NCBI GenBank assembly: GCA_016205085.1
Contig: JACQJN010000105.1
Location: 1-9,511, forward strand
From: Elusimicrobiota bacterium
GTDB taxonomy: Bacteria > Elusimicrobiota > Elusimicrobia > JACQJN01
Direction: 5' to 3'
Length of the DNA: 9,511 nucleotides
Shown here in pieces: positions 5,943 to 9,511 of the stretch. The notes beneath the pieces are model-generated. The model saw only the letters and a program-made list of their open reading frames with translations. It had not been told where the DNA came from and made no database searches. Within the stretch, counting starts at the first letter, position 1. Every line of letters begins with the position of its first letter. The position numbers were made by a program, and so were the translations under genes.

Positions 5943-6110
5943 ATGGGAAGCCGGGTGGTACCCCTCGAAGCGGTGATGATGGCCATGCTTGTGGGATTAG
6001 AGAGGCAGATTTTGGATTTAACTGAGAAGGTGAAAGCATGGAACATAGGTGGACCAGCCACTGAGAAAAAACTGAGCCTTAGCGATACCATTTCCACGAT
6101 TGTGCGATGA
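5943..6110 (+). CDS. Possible 55-residue small protein, no known family
   Basis: ATG 5943 opens 55 codons starting MGSRVVPLEAVMMAMLVGLE, then RQILDLTEKVKAWN and a Ser/Thr-rich end. The first half would form a hydrophobic helix and the second an amphipathic one. Composition looks protein-like, and the frame stays open upstream to the TAA at 5805 but without another ATG. There is no visible Shine-Dalgarno, and the last 32 bases overlap the 3' end of the gene on the other strand. It could be a genuine small gene, the end of a degraded one, or chance. Confidence 0.3.
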   Translation: MGSRVVPLEAVMMAMLVGLERQILDLTEKVKAWNIGGPATEKKLSLSDTISTIVR

Positions 6111-7065
6111 CCCTCTGAATTTCTGACGTGTAAGAACTTTTCAGGTCAGCCCATCTTGTGCTATCCGAAACAATGTTAAAAGCATCTTGGAACAGGCTAA
6201 GTACCTTGTCCTCTTTAAGTATTAAATCCCGAATTTGTTTTGCGAGTTCCGGGTCTGGCTCTGAAAGCATATTGTTCAATCTTTGTCTAGCATTTCGTCG
6301 CTCAGTTATTTTTGGATTGAAATACTGAGTCAGTTCATCGCTTGTTGAGAATACAGAAATATCTTTGTTCCCATATCTTAAAAATACAAAATCCAAGAAC
6401 TTCTCAGGGCCCGGCTGATTCCAGGCTTGTTCCAGTTTTATGTAATGGTCTTCGATATGTGGAATGGAATAGGATTGCCAGAGAATCGGTTTATGTTTCT
6501 TCATGTCCGCAATTACGCCAACTTCATCCGTATGACTTATCATTTCATTTTCAAGAAACATGCAGGAACCAATCCCATGGGTTTTCAGCCGATCTTGTGT
6601 CATGGCGTGACGAATCTCGTGTGCGATTAGAGGCAAGGTTTTAACCGCCACTATATGGGCAATTTTTTGGGACGAGACCGATTCACTTTTGAGCGCCTCT
6701 ATGGCTTCCCCCAGAATTTTTCCATTTATCTTGATGATGCTTGGCTCCCATGGTGCAAAACTAGCCAAACTCGACTCTTTTGCGGAAAATGTAAAGGTTA
6801 ACCCGTGACTGGACAAGAAACTGGCATGTTCCTGCGTGGATGGCAATTCTGATAGCAGCCGGGACCATTCGGCAACTATCTGTGATTTAATATCTTCTGA
6901 TCTGGCCGTGACTGTCCGATTCTTTGCATGCGAAATTTGTTCTAACAACAGCTCAATAGTTGGAAATTTGGGCAGAGTCTCAGATGTGCCAGCGTAGGAG
7001 CAGAAATAAGGATTAGCTGAGAAAAACATAAGCAGTAGGATATATTTTAGACTCGATTTGTACAT
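6079..7065 (-). CDS. Exported protein with HExxH zinc-metallopeptidase-like motif
   Basis: This 328-residue protein begins with a signal peptide: MYKSSLK, a hydrophobic core (YILLLMFFSANPYF), and a likely signal peptidase I site after SYA (residue 25). There is no lipobox at Cys22. In mid-protein, LPLIAHEIRHAMTQDRL contains H149-E150-I-R-H153, an HExxH zinc site on a predicted helix. E172, E174 and E181 in FLENEMISHTDEVG lie 19-28 residues after H153, about where gluzincin peptidases place their third ligand. Which Glu serves is not resolved. The rest matches no family I recognise. I infer a periplasmic or secreted metallopeptidase. The gene is AT-richer than the genes on either side, lacks a Shine-Dalgarno before ATG 7063-7065, and runs against its neighbours, which together suggest horizontal acquisition. 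Confidence 0.7.
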   Translation of the reverse strand: MYKSSLKYILLLMFFSANPYFCSYAGTSETLPKFPTIELLLEQISHAKNRTVTARSEDIKSQIVAEWSRLLSELPSTQEHASFLSSHGLTFTFSAKESSLASFAPWEPSIIKINGKILGEAIEALKSESVSSQKIAHIVAVKTLPLIAHEIRHAMTQDRLKTHGIGSCMFLENEMISHTDEVGVIADMKKHKPILWQSYSIPHIEDHYIKLEQAWNQPGPEKFLDFVFLRYGNKDISVFSTSDELTQYFNPKITERRNARQRLNNMLSEPDPELAKQIRDLILKEDKVLSLFQDAFNIVSDSTRWADLKSSYTSEIQRVIAQSWKWYR

Positions 7066-7119
7066 ATTATTAATCTAACACAACTGCAAGAACCTACTAG
7101 GGCCTTAGGACCCAGATGG

Positions 7120-7140
7120 GCATAGGACTTAAGTCTATGC
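7120..7140. repeat. Dyad symmetry with GACTTAAGTC core
   Basis: GCATA (7120-7124) and TATGC (7136-7140) flank the perfect palindrome GACTTAAGTC (7126-7135), with one extra G on the left. It lies 55 bases upstream of the - strand start codon, a reasonable place for a regulator site. Confidence 0.45.
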
Positions 7141-7174
7141 TGGAAGGATGGATATTTGATGCTTCCCCGGATTC

Positions 7175-7204
7175 GGGCGGTATGGGGTTCTGGGGGGTCT
7201 GGGG
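7175..7204 (+). other. G-quadruplex-forming motif
   Basis: Four G-runs of 3, 4, 6 and 4 (7175-7177, 7184-7187, 7192-7197, 7201-7204) are separated by loops of 6, 4 and 3 bases. This meets the standard G3+N1-7 rule. A fifth run of five Gs follows at 7226-7230. The motif is on the + strand between two divergent genes. Confidence 0.6.
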
Positions 7205-7245
7205 ACGCCATACATAATTCCAGACGGGGGCTGCGAAGGGTGTAG

Positions 7246-7344
7246 GAGGAATGTACGGAGTACGATAAGAAGAAATATTTGGAGTTATTGGAGAGGTGTG
7301 AGAGGGAGATCGGGGAAGAGACCGATTTCATCTCTATTTGCTAG
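7246..7344 (+). pseudogene. Coding-like remnant ending at 7344
   Basis: After a TAG at 7243-7245 this frame encodes 32 codons, including YDKKKYLELLERCEREIG and ending TDFISIC before a stop. The helical, Glu/Lys/Leu-rich composition looks like true protein sequence, and there is no start codon or ribosome-binding site in front of it. The best reading is the 3' end of a lost gene; the family is not recognisable. Confidence 0.25.
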
Positions 7345-7367
7345 TTTTCCTTAAAATTGGTTCAATC
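7345..7367 (+). promoter_or_regulatory. Motif shared with the tRNA-Phe upstream region, copy 1
   Basis: TTTTCCTTAAAATTGGTT and five further bases match the stretch at 8223-8245 at 18 of 23 positions, including the block TAAAATTGGTT. It ends 20 bases before the DUF3050 start codon, and the other copy ends 19 bases before the tRNA. A promoter or activator site is plausible but not proven. Confidence 0.35.
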
Positions 7368-7387
7368 AACCTCTACCATCATTCCTC

Positions 7388-8185
7388 ATGAATAAACAAT
7401 TGGATTCTCTTTTAAGATCTACTCGTTCACTGCGGGACAGGGTAGCCTCCCATGACGTTTATAGGTTTCTTGAAAATCTAGAGCAAGTACGAATATTCAT
7501 GGAACATCATGTTTACGCGGTCTGGGACTTCATGGCTCTGGTCAAATCCCTACAAAACGCCCTGACCTGCACCTGTGTCCCTTGGCTACCCCAAGGAGAT
7601 CCCATCAGCCGGCGCTTGATTAACGAAATTACTTTAGATGAGGAGAGCGACGAAGATGGAAAGGGAGGCTATCGCAGTCATTTTGAACTATACCTGGGAG
7701 CCATGGAACAGTGCGGCGCGGACACTTCCTGTATTCGCAACTTCATAAATAGAATTCGTAGGAACGAAGATGCTTTGGAAGCTCTGCATAAATCCGGAGC
7801 TCCCAAAGCTTCCCAAGCATTTGTGGCCAGCACATGGAAGATTGTAACCTCTCACTCACCCCACAAGGTTGCGGCCGCTTTTGCTATAGGCCGGGAAGAG
7901 ATTGTTCCAGAAATGTTCCAAAGGGTTATCGAGAGCATCCGGGGACGCTTTCCCAAGCAAATGGACAGCTTTGCATACTATTTGGAAAGACATATCAATG
8001 TAGACAAAGAGCGCCATTGGCCCATGGCGATGAGAATGTTAGAAGCCTTATGTGGAGAGGAGGGGTCTAAATGGAAGGAAGCTGTTGAAGCAGCTCAGAC
8101 GTCTCTTAAGGCACGAATCCAACTATGGGATGACGTCAAGCGCCAGATTCTTCTATCCCACCCTCAAGTATTGATCTCCAGTTAA
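7388..8185 (+). CDS. DUF3050 family protein (heme-oxygenase-like fold)
   Basis: This 265-residue protein fits the usual length and sequence of DUF3050. The hallmarks are FMEHHVYAVWDFMALVKSLQ (residues 37-56), PWLPQGDP, LINEITLDEESDEDG and SHFELYLGAMEQCGAD. The family belongs to the heme-oxygenase-like helical superfamily. Paired His residues (EHHVYAVWDF) and the Glu-rich INEI and EESDE stretch could be metal ligands as in related diiron oxidases, but the reaction is not established. No signal peptide is seen, so it is probably cytoplasmic. ATG 7388 has no Shine-Dalgarno. The stop is followed at once by a possible AT-rich terminator hairpin. Confidence 0.85.
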   Translation: MNKQLDSLLRSTRSLRDRVASHDVYRFLENLEQVRIFMEHHVYAVWDFMALVKSLQNALTCTCVPWLPQGDPISRRLINEITLDEESDEDGKGGYRSHFELYLGAMEQCGADTSCIRNFINRIRRNEDALEALHKSGAPKASQAFVASTWKIVTSHSPHKVAAAFAIGREEIVPEMFQRVIESIRGRFPKQMDSFAYYLERHINVDKERHWPMAMRMLEALCGEEGSKWKEAVEAAQTSLKARIQLWDDVKRQILLSHPQVLISS

Positions 8186-8214
8186 GAAAAGCTTTCAATC
8201 TTTCAAGCATTTTC
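8186..8214 (+). terminator. AT-rich stem-loop after the DUF3050 gene
   Basis: GAAAAGCTT (8186-8194) pairs with AAGC-A-TTTTC (8205-8214, bulged A at 8209), beginning directly after the stop codon. The T-run lies within the right arm. The stem is AT-rich, so termination may be weak. Confidence 0.35.
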
Positions 8215-8222
8215 TTGCGGGA

Positions 8223-8245
8223 CTTCCCCTAAAATTGGTTTAATC
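8223..8245 (+). promoter_or_regulatory. Motif shared with the DUF3050 upstream region, copy 2
   Basis: This is the second copy of the 23-base motif, ending 19 bases upstream of the tRNA. It includes TTGGTT (8235-8240), which could act as a -35-like box, but no good -10 box sits 17 bases downstream. Its position suggests part of the tRNA promoter. Confidence 0.35.
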
Positions 8246-8264
8246 GATTGTCGCTTTACCCGAT

Positions 8265-8336
8265 GCCGCGGTAGCTCAGTGGTAGAGCGCAGGTCTGAAA
8301 AACCTGGCGTCGGGTGTTCGATTCACCCCCGCGGCA
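8265..8336 (+). tRNA. tRNA-Phe (anticodon GAA)
   Basis: A full cloverleaf is readable. The acceptor stem is GCCGCGG (8265-8271) with CCGCGGC (8329-8335), and A8336 is the discriminator. The D-stem is GCTC/GAGC (8274-8277, 8285-8288). The anticodon stem is CAGGT/ACCTG (8290-8294, 8302-8306) with loop CTGAAAA and GAA at 8297-8299. The T-stem is GGGTG/CACCC with loop TTCGATT. The variable loop is the five-base GCGTC. The 3' CCA is not encoded and must be added after transcription. The response regulator begins 31 bases later. Confidence 0.96.
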
Positions 8337-8337
8337 A

Positions 8338-8351
8338 GCCAGGTTTTTGGC
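8338..8351 (+). other. tRNA trailer segment complementary to the anticodon arm
   Basis: GCCAGGTTTTT (8338-8348) is the exact reverse complement of AAAAACCTGGC (8298-8308) in the tRNA anticodon loop, 3' anticodon stem and variable loop. The segment can also form a small local hairpin, GCCA/TGGC (8338-8341, 8348-8351). It could compete with the anticodon arm in the precursor. Confidence 0.45.
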
Positions 8352-8367
8352 GCAGCAAGCCTATGAC

Positions 8368-8769
8368 ATGAAACTTACCATTCTGATTGTTGAAGACGAC
8401 TTGGATGCGGGAAGCTCCCTGGAAGACATCCTTCAAGAACAGGAGGGCTACCGAGTTTTAAGAGCCATCGATGGAGAAACCGCCCTGTATCTGGCCAAGA
8501 CGGAACTCCCCTCTCTTATCCTGCTGGATTTAGGAATTCCCAAGATAGACGGGCTCGAGGTGTGCCGGCGACTGAAACAGGAAGATCCCACCAAACTCAT
8601 CCCGATTTTCATGATCACCGGGGCGGACGAAATGGATCAGGTGGAAAAGGCTCTCATGAATGGGGCCAGCAGCTACATCACAAAACCCTTTGATATCCCC
8701 AACCTGCTCAAGAAGATCAGAGAAATCTTGCCCAAAGATTCCCAGTCTTGGATGAAGCCAAGAAAATAA
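8368..8769 (+). CDS. Single-domain response regulator (receiver only)
   Basis: This 133-residue protein is a complete CheY-like receiver with no output domain. The acidic pair is D10-D11 (ILIVEDDLD), the phosphorylation site is D54 (LILLDLGIPKIDG), the switch residue is T84 (FMITGADE), and the conserved lysine is K106 (SYITKPFD). Such proteins act through protein contacts, for example in phosphorelays or chemotaxis. No kinase gene is in the window. I chose ATG 8368 because it places MKLTILIVEDD at the usual domain start; the longer frame from 8314 would run into the tRNA. A Shine-Dalgarno is not evident. It may be transcribed together with the tRNA. Its stop lies four bases from the end of the convergent methyltransferase gene. 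Confidence 0.92.
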   Translation: MKLTILIVEDDLDAGSSLEDILQEQEGYRVLRAIDGETALYLAKTELPSLILLDLGIPKIDGLEVCRRLKQEDPTKLIPIFMITGADEMDQVEKALMNGASSYITKPFDIPNLLKKIREILPKDSQSWMKPRK

Positions 8770-8773
8770 AAAC

Positions 8774-9511
8774 TCAAACAACTTCCAGAAGCGCAAAATG
8801 CAGGTATTCGGTTTCAGGCATAGCCAGAAGCACGGGATGATCCTTTGCCTGTCCCCGCAACTCCAAAACCCGGATCTGCTTTTGAGCTTTGCCCGCCGCC
8901 TGTCTTAAAATCTCCAAGAACATCTCGCGGGAAACATGGTGGGAACAGCAGGAAGTCCCCAAAAGCCCCCCCTTGGGAAGCCCCCTGAGAGCCAGAGCGT
9001 TTAATTTGACGTAGAGAATTTTGGATTTGGGAAGAGATCGCTTATTGGGAACAAGATTGGGAGGATCCAAAAGGACAAAGTCAGGCTGAACAGGCAACTC
9101 CCGGACACAGAATGCCGCCAAAACATGTTCTGCGTCCTCTTTTCTAAAGACGGCCGCATGGGACAGATGGTTTAACTCCGCATTGGCCTGAGCCAATCCC
9201 ACCGCCACATCCGAGCTGTCCACCCCCCACACCTGTTGAGCCCCGGCTCGGGCGGCATGCAAGGCAAAAGCTCCCACATAACAGTATAGATCTAACACGC
9301 GTCGGTCTTTAAAAAATGGAGTCAAAAAAGCGCGGTTCTCCCTCTGGTCGAAATAAAAACCGGTCTTTTGTCCCATTTTCCTTATGGACTCCAAGGATGG
9401 GACTGTCCCTTTCATATTTTCCTGTATGGAAGGGGACTGGCTGGATTTCAAGGAAACCCAAAACTCAAGTCCATCCTCCGTGACCTTCACTCGTTCGGGA
9501 ATCTCTCCGTG
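8774..9511 (-). CDS. rlmI: RlmI-like 23S rRNA (cytosine-C5) methyltransferase (5' partial)
   Basis: The frame continues to the window edge, reading HGEIPERVKVTEDGLEF before the GTG at 9488-9490, so that GTG is internal and the gene runs off the window. The visible 246 residues cover the catalytic part. GQKTGFYFDQRENR is a family signature. VLDLYCYVGAFALHAARAGA is the SAM-binding motif I, VDSS the acidic loop end, and DFVLLDPPNLVPNKRSL motif IV. SCCSHHVSREMF contains the likely catalytic cysteine. The end (AKDHPVLLAMPETEYLHFAL) is also typical. RlmI methylates C1962 of 23S rRNA in E. coli. The N-terminal PUA domain expected upstream is not in view. Other RlmI/RlmKL-type paralogues are possible, so the exact target base is inferred. 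Confidence 0.82.
   Translation of the reverse strand, partial: HGEIPERVKVTEDGLEFWVSLKSSQSPSIQENMKGTVPSLESIRKMGQKTGFYFDQRENRAFLTPFFKDRRVLDLYCYVGAFALHAARAGAQQVWGVDSSDVAVGLAQANAELNHLSHAAVFRKEDAEHVLAAFCVRELPVQPDFVLLDPPNLVPNKRSLPKSKILYVKLNALALRGLPKGGLLGTSCCSHHVSREMFLEILRQAAGKAQKQIRVLELRGQAKDHPVLLAMPETEYLHFALLEVV

Larger units (their letters stand above)
7066..7387. other. Divergent intergenic gap (322 bases)
   Basis: It separates the - strand exported protein from the + strand DUF3050 gene and should hold promoters for both, though no clear -35/-10 pair is visible. It contains a nearly perfect dyad (7120-7140), a G-quadruplex motif (7175-7204), a short inverted repeat GTCTGG/CCAGAC (7197-7202, 7220-7225), a coding-like relic (7246-7344) and a motif shared with the tRNA upstream region (7345-7367). 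Confidence 0.6.

Noticed and set aside
7047..7331. 94-codon - strand frame over the divergent gap
   Set aside because: Its composition is not protein-like, it has no domain, and it overlaps the start of the exported-protein gene in another frame.
4414..7762. 13-bp exact match TAGAATTCGTAGG at 4414-4426 and 7750-7762 as flanking attachment sites
   Set aside because: One exact 13-mer pair is about what chance gives in a window this size; one copy lies inside the DUF3050 gene and no integrase is present.
8314..8367. Longer start of the response regulator at 8314
   Set aside because: It would begin within the tRNA, and the receiver domain starts naturally at ATG 8368.

Overview
This is a bacterial window of moderate GC content. 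A respiratory operon on the + strand (window start to 4203) is followed by a repeat-rich accessory stretch (about 4204-7344) and then by more ordinary genes (7388-9511). The first gene is a multi-heme cytochrome c with a C-terminal ethylbenzene-dehydrogenase-type heme domain. Together with a type II NADH dehydrogenase it suggests a respiratory bacterium of the Nitrospirota, Nitrospinota, Methylomirabilota or Desulfobacterota kind. That placement is a guess from gene content; the sequence does not prove a phylum.

Region 1 (1-4203): four co-directional, tightly packed genes. They are the 3' part of the membrane-anchored cytochrome, a PduO-type cob(I)alamin adenosyltransferase (4-base ATGA overlap), an SPL/PA0069-type radical SAM protein (9-base gap), and an NDH-2 type NADH dehydrogenase (4-base ATGA overlap). 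The spacing implies one transcript. The cytochrome and NDH-2 both act in membrane electron transfer, while the two middle genes have no obvious link to it.

Region 2 (4204-7387): a roughly 440-base gap holds a two-copy 48-bp tandem repeat, a three-copy 12-bp tandem repeat and several hairpins. It ends in a promoter (TTGAAA-17-TACAAT) covered by four half-sites of the type ATTGTAGC/GCTACAAT. These lie directly in front of a gene fusing a winged-helix DNA-binding domain to an MNT-type nucleotidyltransferase. A HEPN-domain gene overlaps its end by 14 bases. The pair has the layout of a HEPN/MNT toxin-antitoxin module that could repress itself. A hairpin followed by T residues closes the module. 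Beyond it come a possible 55-residue small gene, an AT-richer convergent gene for an exported protein with an HExxH zinc-protease motif, and a gap containing a four-run G-quadruplex motif and a short coding-like relic.

Region 3 (7388-9511): a DUF3050 protein, tRNA-Phe(GAA), a single-domain response regulator starting 31 bases after the tRNA, and the 3' part of an RlmI-like rRNA methyltransferase on the - strand that runs off the window. The response regulator and methyltransferase converge with a 4-base gap.

The best candidates for something new are the wHTH-MNT/HEPN module with its operator array, in which the HEPN protein lacks the canonical catalytic histidine, and the unexplained repeat region just upstream of it.
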